Below are positions 1-9,050 of a stretch of DNA of 64,000 bases, one piece after another. The stretch's first letter is position 1, and each line of letters begins with the position of its first letter. Made by a program: the position numbers and the translations under genes. Under the pieces are notes generated by a model that saw nothing but the letters and a program-made list of their open reading frames with translations, ran no database searches and was not told the origin of the DNA. The DNA lies in assembly GCA_963575645.1 (NCBI GenBank), contig OY754470.1, forward strand, positions 48,949,201 through 49,013,200. Reading direction: 5' to 3'. The DNA is from Xanthostigma xanthostigma. Lineage: Eukaryota > Arthropoda > Insecta > Raphidioptera > Raphidiidae.

Positions 1-500
1 AATTCAAAACTAACATCTTATTGCGGACCTCAAAGTACTTTTTAAGGAATTGAAACTATAAATATTTTTGATTATTGTGTACTGTTATTTCAGAGCAGAT
101 CTTTTTTCTTTGTTTCTGTGAACTGAGAACATAGATAAAAAGAGGTTATGTCAAATGTTGTTAATTATAATCAGTGTGAATAAATGTTAAAATTCCAAGA
201 ACTTCACATTATGTTGAGGATTTTTGGTAATTAGCGTCGGGGTTTCGCCACCTTGAGATTTTCAAAAAATCGATTTTTTTTGGGTATTGATGAATTGTTT
301 ATACCTTTGAGTTTATTTAAAGCGCTTAACTATTCCAAAATTCAAACTAGACATGAGAAAAGTCGTTACTATGAGATCACAGTGACTGTTATTCAAGTTA
401 CACAAAAATCAGAGTGAAAAATCATCGTGACTTTGTCACGTCGATCACTCACATCACAAGCCCGCATGGTCTGACGTCACAACGGCGTTGTTTGCCTACT
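1..500. other. AT-rich intergenic stretch, nothing recognised
   Basis: No ORF of substance or recognisable element. A CRE-like TGACGTCA lies at about 472-479, just before the poly(T) edge of the SINE. A second GATCACAGTGA-type string near 375 recurs near 911, so the stretch around the SINE may be one older repeat that the SINE split. Confidence 0.4.
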
Positions 501-502
501 CC

Positions 503-750
503 GTTTTTTTTTTTTTTTTTTAAAAGGTATATCCAATTGTATATATCCACATATATAGAGCATATGCACATATACAAGAGAATATCACTTGGGGGGGTGG
601 CACTACCTCTTAGTATCTGGCCAGTATAATTAAATTTCAAAGCTGGGTCTAAACGACAAACACAAAATATCCATGAGCAGAGGTGGAATTCGAACCCACG
701 ACAGTGCGATCCAAAGGCCAGCACGCTGACCATTACACCACTCCGTTCAT
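503..750 (-). mobile_element. tRNA-derived SINE with poly(A) tail
   Basis: Read on the minus strand, a tRNA-like head (676-747) is followed by about 150 bp of unrelated body and ends in a run of about 18 A (seen as T at 505-522). The head folds as a cloverleaf: D arm GTGT/GCGT with AATGG in the loop, anticodon loop CTTTGGA (TTG, Gln-like), T arm GTGGG/TCCAC around TTCGAAT, and 6 of 7 acceptor pairs. A box and B box (GGTTCGAATTC) fit internal pol III promoters. A possible short target duplication (ACTCCGTT) flanks it. The 119-codon open frame across it is not a gene. Confidence 0.75.
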
Positions 751-784
751 GTTTGACTTTGAGCGACAGTGAGTACTCAGTAGT

Positions 785-903
785 GACTGCGGTGACATGA
801 AACGACATACGTTACTTTGCAACGTAGATCTATTGGAACTTGAAGCGACCGTCGTGACTGAGGTGACATGAAACGACATACGTTACTTTGGAACGTAGAT
901 ATC
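785..903. repeat. Two-copy tandem repeat, 72-bp unit
   Basis: A block containing GACATGAAACGACATACGTT occurs twice (about 793 and 865) with the same following GTAGAT string, giving a 72-bp period. It is followed by GATCACAGTGATT and GTCACAGTGATTTTTTC strings like those near 375-390. It is probably part of an older interspersed repeat. Confidence 0.7.
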
Positions 904-2381
904 TCTTGTCAGATCACAGTGATTATTTTAGACGGCTTGTCACAGTGATTTTTTCATCGTGAAGTTATTTTTTCCCCAACTCTAATTCAAACTATTACCA
1001 AAATTATAGCAATAACTAGTTTATATTTGTTACAGAGCATTCAATCAGTTAGGTTTATACTTTGCGTTTATCTCGAAATTATACATTTTTCAAAACGGTG
1101 TACACGATATCTCATGATCTACTCAATCGATTTGGTTAAAATTTATAACACTTATTTTCTATAATATTATCTACAATATGACGTAGGATTTTTTTATTGT
1201 GTACTATGTTCAAAAGTTATAAATTTTTCATACTCAAAATTTCAATGCAAATACTAGTCTTGTCATTTCTACAAAAAAAATTTGAAAATTTTTATCTTAC
1301 GTCACATTGTAGCTATTTTCTTTTGAAATAAGGAATATTTTTTATGTTTCTGACAATGCCTATCAGAGAAATCATTTACACCATCAGCAAGAATTTTCAA
1401 AAGAGGGTTCTCTTTATTGGCTTATATCTCCGCCATTTTAAAATTTTTTTTGTCGTCAATATTGCAAATTGTTCATAAGACTATCATAATATGTATGTGT
1501 AAAATAAGGATCACTTTATATACTTAACGGCTGCGCCAAAAAAGTTTCTTTATTTCGAGATCCAAGTTGGCCTAACCCCTTAATGCAGAAATATGCTTTT
1601 TTTAACTAGCTTCGTATTTTGATGTGAAACATCTATTGGCGCGTTTGGCAGCAAAACTATGCCGTGACGGAAACGGGATCACGTTCTCTTATTCCCTCTC
1701 TACGTCACCGCGCTCGTGTACACTCGTTGCTTCTCTGTGTAAGCTGTCACAACTCACACAGAGACGCTGTTCCGTTAAAATTTTAAGATTTGAGAAGGAA
1801 AAGTTTGAGAAACGCTGTAATATTGGCTAGAGTCATGTTGTTTGAATTATCTCGTAAATCAGAAGCTATTTTGTGTACATTACATAGGCAAATGAAATTG
1901 TTATTTTTATCAGAGTTTTATGCTAAGCTTTAAAATATTATTATTTAAATTGGCGTTTGTGTAACGTATTAGAATTTTTTTTAAGTAAAAATAACAAAAG
2001 TAAATTTTTTTATTTGATTTACAAGTGAGAGGGAGTGAGAGAGTTTTGCTTGTATCATGTGATCTTAAGTACATGTACTTCGTCACGTAAGCATAATAAT
2101 ACTAAAGTTGGCAACCCTTTATTGTTTTATAAGTTGTACTTAACCTATTCACCTGTACCGTGTACACGCACTTTATGATTAAATTTATTGAGGTGGTATT
2201 TCTGTTTTCCAGGTAATAATAATATATTGTTTGATTTGTGTACGATAGAAGTTAATGCGAAATAATGGCTTTAGTTTTGCTTTCTCTCCCTTGCCTTTAC
2301 TTTACTGCCTGTCAGCTATTGTTTCAAGCGATAGGAATTATTTTATTTATGACTAATAGAAATTCTTGAAATGTCATTAAG
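904..2381. other. Intergenic stretch without recognised features
   Basis: AT-rich non-coding sequence. The part at 1020-1560 resembles old repeat sequence with many near-homopolymer runs. A slightly GC-richer block at 1640-1770 has no credible reading frame: the 68-codon frame starting at 1624 lacks any recognisable domain. Confidence 0.4.
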
Positions 2382-2453
2382 AACAACTTAGCGCAACGGT
2401 TAGCGCGCTGGCTTTTGGATCAAACTATCGTGGGTTCGAATCACGCTTTGCTC
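2382..2453 (+). mobile_element. tRNA-Gln-like SINE head or tRNA relic
   Basis: TA at positions 8-9, a perfect D arm GCGC-AACGGTTA-GCGC, anticodon loop TTTTGGA (TTG), and B box GGTTCGAATCA within a T arm GTGGG/CACGC (one mismatch). The A box fits TRGYNNARNNG. Acceptor and anticodon stems no longer pair, so it is not a functional tRNA. Its middle (GCTGGC.TTTTGGATC and TCGTGGGTTCGAAT) matches the head of the SINE at 676-747, so both belong to one tRNA-derived family. Confidence 0.65.
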
Positions 2454-2550
2454 ATTAATGTTTTGATGTCATGTCAGGTGTATACTATTTTTCTTCATAC
2501 CTTGGTCGTAAGTACACATATTAAATACAATAATTAATTAATTACTTATA

Positions 2551-3131
2551 GCCAGAGTGCCCGTCGGCAAAAATTTTATTGATACATACTCTCCCCAAAC
2601 TTTGTAGGTATATGGCTTCATTAGGCCTAGTCTGACACCTATTTCCTCTATGACTTTTCTTGATTTTGGGGCGTTTTCCCTCTAAACTTTCCGAAAGATG
2701 TCGTTTCGACGACATGTAAAAATTTATAGATACTGTTTGGTTTTTTAACTGGATAGCTTAAAAGCTTCAACCAAAACGCTAAAATGATGTTCTTTGACAA
2801 ATAACACGAACTATTTAAAATGTCTGACACCTCGAATATGGTCGACATATTCGAGTTGTCAGACATTTTAAATGCCTCATATTATTTGTCAGAGAACATT
2901 ATTTTAGCGTTTTGGTTGAAGTTTTTAGGCTATCCAATTAAAAAAACTAACAGTATCTATAAATTTTTACATGTCGTTAAAACGACATTTTTCGGAAAGT
3001 TTAGAGGGAAAACGCCCCAAAATCAAGAAAAGTCATAGAGGAAATAGGTGTCAGACTAGGCCTAATCAAGCCATATACAAAGTTTGGGGAGAGTATGTAT
3101 CAATAAAATTTTTGCCGACGGGCACTCTGGC
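2551..3131. repeat. 581-bp near-perfect palindrome (foldback insertion)
   Basis: The left arm 2551-2843 and right arm 2845-3131 are inverted copies, roughly nine tenths identical by eye, with the centre at about 2844 (GTCGAC region). Both arms encode matching 72-codon frames; this reflects the symmetry and is not evidence for genes. Comparing with K2 at 26860-26880 shows it was inserted into continuous K sequence between ACTTATA and AATTACATAA. Confidence 0.85.
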
Positions 3132-3367
3132 TATTATTAATTACATAAAAACACAGATAAATTCTAAGCAAGCAGCTTTTGAGGTTATACACGAATGACA
3201 GCGACTATTAGCTAAAATATAATAGGGTTGCTATGGAAACAACAGTTGATGAGTGATTTTTTCTTTACTGCCGCCCGAACGTACGTACTTCCCGCATCAG
3301 TGCGTGTAGTCCCACCAATGCGTAAATGTTAAACTTTCTGCCTTACAATTGATGCCGAAAGTATGTA

Positions 3368-3995
3368 CAGTGTAAACTCTTTATAACGTCCTTCGTTATA
3401 ACGAAAAACTCCCTATAACGTCGAAATTTTTATGATTTGGTTGGTTTACCTTAAAACCTATACATTAATACCCTCTTTATAACGCAACAGCCATTCTCTA
3501 TTGCGAAGAAATATGTTCATATTTAGGCGTCAGCAAATGTTTACAGACATAAAGAGGACCATTCTGAACCATCACCATCTATTCAACAAGCACTTGATGA
3601 CGCCAAACTTATCGAAAAATTCCTATTATTTAATGAAGATTATTCTACCACATCCCAAGGCATGCATATAATATACTTAAAATACAAAACAAATATTGGC
3701 ATAGCGAAAAACGTCAGGCAAATTTAACAAACTATAGGTATATGTGTTTGGAATAAATTAATTTTGTGAAAATTGGTTATTTTTCTTTCTTCCCTCCATA
3801 TAACGAAAATTCTTTATAACGAAAAAAATGTTCGGTCCCTTAAAATTCGTTATAAAGAGATTATACAGTACATTGAAGATTATTGTTAATTTGGTTGTTT
3901 TTCTTTCTTCACTCCATATAACGGTAACTCTCTATAACGATAAAAAATGCTCGGTCCCTTGAGTTTCGTTATAAAGTTATAAAGAATTTACACTG
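3368..3995 (+). mobile_element. Non-autonomous pogo/Tigger-like element, TA target site
   Basis: It starts CAGTGTAAACTCTTTATAAC and ends with the inverse GAATTTACACTG, flanked by TA (3366-3367 and 3996-3997). Removing it restores the K sequence GAAAGTATGTACTTTCGATC found uninterrupted in K2. The 3' part is duplicated: the CTCCATATAACG to GTTATAAAG block occurs at about 3793-3862 and 3913-3980. It retains a short remnant of transposase coding sequence (3551-3660). Confidence 0.85.
3551..3660 (+). pseudogene. Remnant of pogo-like transposase C-terminus
   Basis: The frame starting at 3551 reads KEDHSEPSPSIQQALDDAKL then IEKFLLFNEDYS. An acidic/proline-rich linker followed by a helix of the form IQQAL..AK.IEKFL is typical of the far C-terminus of pogo/Tigger (CENP-B-like) transposases. 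Nothing else of the protein (HTH, DDE) is left. The family assignment is supported by the TA-flanked CAGTGTAAA ends. Confidence 0.5.
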
Positions 3996-4020
3996 TACTT
4001 TCGATCGAGGTATCAAGAAA

Positions 4021-4189
4021 AAATTTAAATCATTTACGCTTCATAAACTTAAATCATTATTTGCATCGTGAAGTTATTTCGATGCTTTGTTTAGATTTTA
4101 GATTATAGACGTTCGACAGGTGAGGTCATCGGCGTCCCGTTGATCAAATTGCAATCTTCGATACCACATGGACTCTTCACCACACTTAG
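4021..4189. other. Short intergenic stretch
   Basis: Contains TATAGACGTTCGACAGGTGA, a motif that recurs in variant form at 10255-10280 and 29345-29375 and inverted near 31040. Nothing else recognised. Confidence 0.4.
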
Positions 4190-4450
4190 TTATTACCACG
4201 CGATTTCACCGCAACATGTGTGCGTCGAGCTGGCGGCGGCAGCGACGGCGGCGAGCGTAATCCTCTTGCATGCATAGATGTGTGTGCGCGCGCGTGTGTG
4301 TGGGTATTTGCGTGCGCGCGATAAGACGAGCAGCGTCGCTGGCCGCGTGGTTCGAGCTCGCACTGCGCATGCACCTGCCGACATTCGGCCATGCGCCGAC
4401 TACGTAGTGTCGCGCGCTCTAAATCGCCGACGTGTATCGCACAGGTCAGG
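4190..4450. other. CpG-dense GC-rich segment
   Basis: A sharp local rise in G+C with many CpG dinucleotides, an alternating TG/CG tract (4278-4320) and GGCGGCGGCAGCGACGGCGG. Overlapping frames exist on both strands (63-101 codons) but mostly read simple Arg/Ala/His-rich sequence, as expected from CpG repeats. It could be a promoter or first exon of an unseen transcript, or simply a repeat edge; no TATA or splice evidence decides this. Confidence 0.35.
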
Positions 4451-4509
4451 ACCGATGGCCGTATTCCAGAAATTTTGCCATTCCAACCCACAAGTGGGAA
4501 ATGGTACTA

Positions 4510-5404
4510 AAGGGTTTTCCAATAAGAGGTGTTATTTTGAATAGCTCGCTATTTCGGTAGATGTCACTTTTGGAATTGTCATTTTTTGACATTTGACAAG
4601 TAGAAACTACGCCATTAATAAAAATGGAACGATACACGCTTCAACAACGCACTGAAATTATTAAAAGTCACTATAAAAATGGTGAAAATTTGGCAGAGAC
4701 GATTCGTAAAACTCGAACATTTTTGGCTCGTCGTGAAGCACCTTGTCGGACCGCAATACAGAAATTGGTTGAAAAATTCGAGCTGTTGGGACAAGTTAGT
4801 GATGTGAAGAATAAAACCCGTGCACGTCGCTCAAGAACAGCCGAGAATATTGCTGCTGTAGCCGAAGAAATCCCAGGTGAATGGATTGCGCTATCGAGAG
4901 ATGATTAATGATTTTTTATGGCCGGAATTGGATGGTATTGATCTGGACAACGTTTACTTTCAACAAGATGGCGCTACGTGCCACACAAGCAACGAAACCA
5001 TTGATCTTTTACGGGAAAAGTTTCCGGACCGTGTTATCTCTCGAAGAGGTGATCACAATTGGCCACCGAGATCTTGTGATTTAACACCTTGCGACTTCTT
5101 CCTTTGGGGCCACGTGAAAGAGAAGGTCTACGCCAACAGTCCAGCGTCGATTCAAGACGTCAAAGATGGAATTCGTGAGGCTATCAAGGACATAGGGCAG
5201 CCACTTTGCGATTTGGTTATGGAAAATTTCATGAAAAGGATATGGTCCTGGAGGCGTAGTCGTGGTGGTCATTTGGCTTATGTTATTTTCCATTATTAAC
5301 GGCATACCTTCCTCTTTATAATGAAATAAACATCCGATCATTTATTCCAAAAAATGGCAATTTCCTTTGAATATCAAAATAACACCTCTTATTGGAAAAC
5401 CCTT
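4510..5404 (+). mobile_element. Internally deleted mariner, DD41D type
   Basis: TIRs AAGGGTTTTCCAATAAGAGG and its inverse lie between TA duplications (4508-4509, 5405-5406). At 895 bp it is about 400 bp shorter than a full mariner; the missing part is the middle of the transposase. It lies inside the terminal region of R1 and so is younger than R1. Confidence 0.92.
4624..5299 (+). pseudogene. Mariner transposase, deleted and frameshifted
   Basis: The start ATG at 4624 opens about 88 residues of the N-terminal helix-turn-helix region (MERYTLQQRTEIIKSHYKNG...; ends TRARRSRTAENIAAVAEE). At about 4880 the frame changes and the C-terminal catalytic part continues to the stop at 5299. There, YFQQDGATCHT holds the second catalytic Asp (codon 4967-4969) and DLTPCDFFLWG the third (codon 5093-5095). 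I count 41 residues between them, which defines the DD41D (rosa-like) mariner group. The first catalytic Asp and about 110 residues between the two halves are absent, so the protein cannot be active. Full mariner transposases are about 345 residues. Confidence 0.93.
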
Positions 5405-5623
5405 TAGATTAGATCAAAACTCACTTTTCAAAAGTTTACATTATCTTTTAGTTTTGAGGTCCTTCGAATCCAAGAAAAAAACATATTTTTGGAAAAAACT
5501 CTGTGCGTCTGTTTGTCTGTGAGCACGATACAGGATTGAAACCTTTTGGGAGGATGTTTGGTATGCAAATATGAAGAGCCCTACTGTTTTTGAGGAAAAT
5601 CGGCGCATGGGCAGAAGAGATAT

Positions 5624-6199
5624 AATAATAATAATAATAAATTTTCTTTATTTAAGAATTCCCATGGAATATAATAGCGTCAAATTAAAAGTTTACATTG
5701 AAAAAATCATCCACTGTGTACAGGCAGTTTATTTTAAATTTGAATTTTATGTCGGACAGATTCTTATATGAATCCGGAAGGCTATTAAATAGTTTTATTG
5801 AAATGTAGGCGAAATTGGAGTGAATGGCAGCTAATTTATGAAGCGGAGTGCTTATATTATCTCTGTTCCTAGTGTTGTAACTATGGTAATCTTTATTTTT
5901 TTTTTGAATTTGTTAATATTATTTTTTGCATAAATTAAACTATGGTAAACATAGACTAAAGGTAAGGACATTATTTTGATTTCGGAAAAAATTGGTCGAC
6001 AATGTTCACGAAACGTAGCATTAACTATTGCACGTACTGCTGCCTTTTGAAGGATAAAAACCCGAGGGGCAAGGGAATCAGCACCCCAAAATAAAATGCC
6101 GTAAGCCATTGATGAATGAAAAAGGCCGAAATAAGCGATACGTGCAGTAGCAATGTTAGCGAGATGGTGGGTTCGTCTAATCAAGAAGACGATTTTATG
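5624..6199 (-). pseudogene. 5'-truncated CR1/L2-like LINE with reverse transcriptase C-terminus
   Basis: Minus-strand frame from about 6190 reads ...RIAYFGLFHSSMAYGILFWG then LQKAAVRAIVNATFREHC, the thumb/C-terminal region of non-LTR reverse transcriptases (Y..L.HS...YGI..WG; LQK..R.I). After a frameshift near 5865 it resumes as LHKLAAIHSNFAYISIKLFN and SLPDSYKNL, ending at about 5687. The 3' end is a (TAA)n-type microsatellite (5624-5640), as in CR1/L2 elements. The element interrupts R1 between AGAAGAGATAT and GCTATAACGG. Clade assignment is tentative. Confidence 0.8.
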
Positions 6200-6442
6200 C
6201 TATAACGGTGTTTTTTATATAATAATGGTATACTTTTCATAACGGATTATTATTCTATTTATTATTTCAAGAGTTTCGTAAAAAAATTTTTTTCTCAACT
6301 TATAGTTCCAGAAATATTTTGAAAATAAAAAAAATCAGCTGTTCTTTTGTTTTGTAGATCTATAAGTAAACCAGTTAAGCATGCTTTGATTAATTTTTAC
6401 ATGACGTGGAACCATTGATTTATTAGACTAGGATACGCGAGT

Positions 6443-6596
6443 GAGCTGTGAAAGTGTCTGCAATTCAGAGAGAGAGAAAAGTTCCTTATCTCTATGGTAA
6501 CTAATGATACAATAGAATGCTGATTTGAGTAAACATATATCTGGTTTTCTGGGTTTTCTGCAGCCTTCTCTCTCTCAACTGCGGACACTTTCACTT
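6443..6596. mobile_element. Short TIR element with GAGAGAG ends
   Basis: GTGAAAGTGTCTGCAATTCA plus GAGAGAGAG at the left is inverted at the right as CTCTCTCTCAACTGCGG then ACACTTTCAC. A related single end lies at 52525-52560 on the other strand with the same following GCTCACTCGCG, so this is an interspersed family. Exact outer boundaries and TSD are not clear. Confidence 0.6.
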
Positions 6597-6613
6597 ATGC
6601 CAAGCATACGAAC

Positions 6614-7146
6614 TAGTGATGTGCCTGATATCCGTTTCCGCGGATATTCGAAGGAGAAGAAAGATCCGTATCTGTATCCGTATCCGTTAGTTTAATGGCG
6701 GATCTTGTACGGATTTTTTACCTTATTAATTTTCAATTCATAGATGAAATTTTATATATATAGGTGATTAGGTAATAATAAAAAAACTGTTTAATTCCAT
6801 TCAGATTATTTTTTATTTTTTTAAATCGTATTTGGCACCTTTATATTGAAAACATTTATCGAAGTGAGTACCATATCAATAGTACATAACTCAAAGGTAC
6901 TAAATCAACTATCTTTATAATGAGATATTGCACATCGATCTTTGGAAAGAGACAATCTGTTAACTCTTAAAGAGGTCAATAACTTTTTCCCATAACAGAT
7001 AGTCTCTTTCCAAAGGTCGATGTGCAATATTTACCATTGCATACTCTAAGAAAGTTAAAATTCGTATCCGCGGATCTTGAAACCAAATATCCGTATTCAG
7101 ATCCGTATCCGCGGATATACATTTTTAACGATCCGGCACATCACTA
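6614..7146. mobile_element. hAT-type MITE, 533 bp, perfect 8-bp TSD
   Basis: Begins TAGTGATGTGCC and ends GGCACATCACTA, flanked on both sides by ATACGAAC (6606-6613, 7147-7154). Subterminal repeats of the form ATCCGTATCCG occur at both ends, as expected of hAT transposase binding regions. An internal inverted repeat (6926-6962 with 7003-7035, around ATTGCACATCG) makes it strongly self-complementary. No transposase. Confidence 0.92.
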
Positions 7147-7164
7147 ATACGAACTAGCAAACTA

Positions 7165-7424
7165 GTTACTTATATCTTTATGTGTGGAACACAATTGTCA
7201 AATATGCAACAAATTACCACCTGATATTTTAAATCTATATATAAAAAAAAAAATAAAATCAGTACTGAAAAAACATCTTTCTTTATAAAGTAATATACAG
7301 TTTGGAAGAATACTATAGTATAAAAATGAATTTTAAATTTTATAATTTGATATTTTTTTTATGACGCAATCTACGCTGTACTGGCAATATTGAATAAAGA
7401 AATACTTTACTTTACTTACTATGT
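7165..7424 (+). pseudogene. 3' end of a CR1/L2-like LINE
   Basis: A frame ends CNKLPPDILNLYIKKKIKSV then LKKHLSL and stop at about 7288. NKLP..I followed by a lysine-rich helix is the usual last segment of these reverse transcriptase ORFs. A short 3' UTR with AATAAAG and a TTTACTTTACTTACT tail follows. Everything upstream is lost; the hAT MITE sits just before it. Confidence 0.6.
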
Positions 7425-7585
7425 AGGTAATCAATGCAACGAATAGCAAATATATTATTGAATACTAGCCATTACCCGCGTCACCTCACGCGATATCAGA
7501 AATTTTATTTTCATTATTATAAACAAATGTCAACATTTTTCAAGTTGGAATGGCCCCGTCGCCCAATTAGCTGGAATTTTTTATA

Positions 7586-7900
7586 CCGCGGCGTTGAGCT
7601 AATACAGCCTCGATATCGTGTTCGGGCATAACGTGACGTCGTGACGTCACTGAGAATGAACGCCAGCGCCACCCGATCAAGAACGACGCTCTGTCGTATT
7701 ATATATATAGGCACACATAGACGATTGTATATATATGTATGGACACACATACATACGAACACGCGTCCAACGGGACCGATGGGACGACGTATCGTTCTAG
7801 ACATACTCAGTATGCTGGGATGAAGCAAGCCGCGAAGTGTGACCTCTTAGCTGATGACCTCTACCGGTGTCCGCGAGGTTCATAACAAGAGCGTATGCAT
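7586..7900. other. CpG-rich segment with CRE-like sites
   Basis: Right after the R1 break the composition shifts to CpG-rich. CGTGACGTCGTGACGTCAC at about 7630-7648 contains a full TGACGTCA. TATATATATA stretches follow at about 7700. The frames here (60-103 codons, both strands) show no domain. A promoter/5' exon of an unseen gene is possible but unproven. Confidence 0.3.
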
Positions 7901-8555
7901 TGTTGAAAGTAAAATTACATTGTTAAATAACGAACCAAACACAAAAATCAACACACGGACCGTTTTATCACTCGGGACAGTTCTTCAATTTGTAAAATAT
8001 TGTCATTTGTGATTCAATGTTCTATGTTTGCAAAAATTATTGAAATTATTTTGAATAAGAATTTATAAATTTTTGATTAAACAGTTTAAATGTAATTTAT
8101 TTAAATAAATGTTATTTAAAAACGAGTTGTGTTTGAAGATTTTTTAATAAAACGCCTGTTGCAATCGTTGCCACGTGAAAGTCGACCCATTTTGTAGCTA
8201 TTTGATTTACTGTTGTGACAATCAGCGGGACATTTACGCGGGTGTAAAATAGAATTTGTGTGAAAATATCAAAATAAAAGGTGCTTACTTTAAAAAATTA
8301 TTTGGATACATTTTTTTAGTGTAATATATATTTTTTTAAGTATTATTTCATTTGATGAATTCGTTTAGGTGATTTGTGCACATGGTCTAAATATTATTCG
8401 ATAATTAATTTCTAATAAGCTTGTACAACGTGGTTAATCTTAAAATATCACAACGTGTGCTGTATTCATTTATATATGTGTGCAAGCTTCCACGACGATC
8501 GATGGTTATGTCTGAAACGCTGAGAGCTTCCAAGCTCCATATATAAAGTATATAC
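7901..8555. other. AT-rich intergenic stretch
   Basis: No element, RNA gene or credible ORF recognised. Confidence 0.4.
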
Positions 8556-8758
8556 CTTCTATAACATAGACCTCTTTTACCACCTCCGTTCGTTCTACAG
8601 TAGCAGCCACTGTAAGGCTGAAGCCGGCTGAATTTATCTCCGAGTACACGATATTGCATAAGCCTATAACGACACAAATAGCACATGCTTCGCAAATATC
8701 CCACAAAGTCTTCCCAATGTGGGTTATGAAATCATACAGGCCAACGGTTTGGTCTTTT
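8556..8758 (-). CDS. Doubtful candidate internal exon (hydrophobic, chemoreceptor-like?)
   Basis: On the minus strand an open frame of about 67 codons is bounded by a pyrimidine-rich acceptor (TTATCCTGTCTAG, exon from 8758) and a good donor (GAAG/GTATAT, exon to 8556). It reads KDQTVGLYDFITHIGKTLWD then a hydrophobic stretch ICEACAICVVIGLCNIVYSE. The stretch before an SE.N.AG motif faintly recalls transmembrane 6 of insect gustatory receptors. Against this, the first third overlaps a degenerate repeat array (8690-9050), no neighbouring exons were found, and the phases (2 and 1) cannot be tested. It may be non-coding. Confidence 0.18.
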
Positions 8759-9050
8759 CTAGACAGGATAACGTATGAGTGTAGACTGTTCTATCGAACA
8801 GGTCAGTTTGTTTTAGGACATTGTCATATTAATTGCTAAATATCTCCTAAATCCTTCGAATCATACATGTCAATGATACTCTGGGCATGATTAGTTTCAA
8901 GTTCTTCCAGTGTAAGTTAAGGTCAACTTGATCTTGTATCATATGATCGTTCAAATCTCAAATGTGTCTTTGGACATGTTTACCTCTAAAATATTCCAGT
9001 GTAGATTACATATTGTGTCATACAGGTCAATTTTTTCCTGAACCAAATTT
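8690..9050. repeat. Degenerate short repeats
   Basis: Variants of AGTGTAGATTACAT and CATACAGGTCAA recur at irregular 60-90 bp spacing (about 8727, 8780, 8860, 8908, 9000). This suggests a decayed minisatellite. Its overlap with the candidate exon lowers confidence in that exon. Confidence 0.4.

Larger units (their letters stand above)
2479..4020. mobile_element. TIR element K1, interrupted by two insertions
   Basis: The left end (TATACTATTTTTCTTCATAC...GGTCGTAAGTAC) and the right end (GTACTTTCGATCGAGGTAT...) are inverted versions of each other. The same ends bound K2 at 25256-26940 in the opposite orientation. Internal blocks 3136-3220 and 3222-3367 match K2 (26775-26860 and 25256-25440). 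K1 carries a 581-bp palindrome (2551-3131) and a pogo-type MITE (3368-3995) that K2 lacks; K2 carries a different insert. No transposase is visible, so both look non-autonomous. Confidence 0.65.
4477..7585 (+). mobile_element. Element R1, hairpin-ended repeat with nested insertions
   Basis: It begins CCATTCCAACCCACAAGTGG and follows the intact copy R4 (32773-33600) block by block: 5406-5622, 6200-6413 and 7431-7585. The gaps are filled by a mariner (4510-5404), a LINE fragment (5624-6199) and a third insert (6414-7430) that itself holds a hAT MITE. The 3' terminal repeat is missing, so R1 is truncated at about 7585. No coding sequence belongs to R itself. Confidence 0.75.

Noticed and set aside
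2690-2725. GTCGTTTCGACGAC as another hammerhead site
   Set aside because: There is no CTGANGA box at the right distance and the string is simply palindromic.
2648-3038. Paired 72-codon frames on opposite strands
   Set aside because: They are mirror images produced by the 581-bp palindrome.
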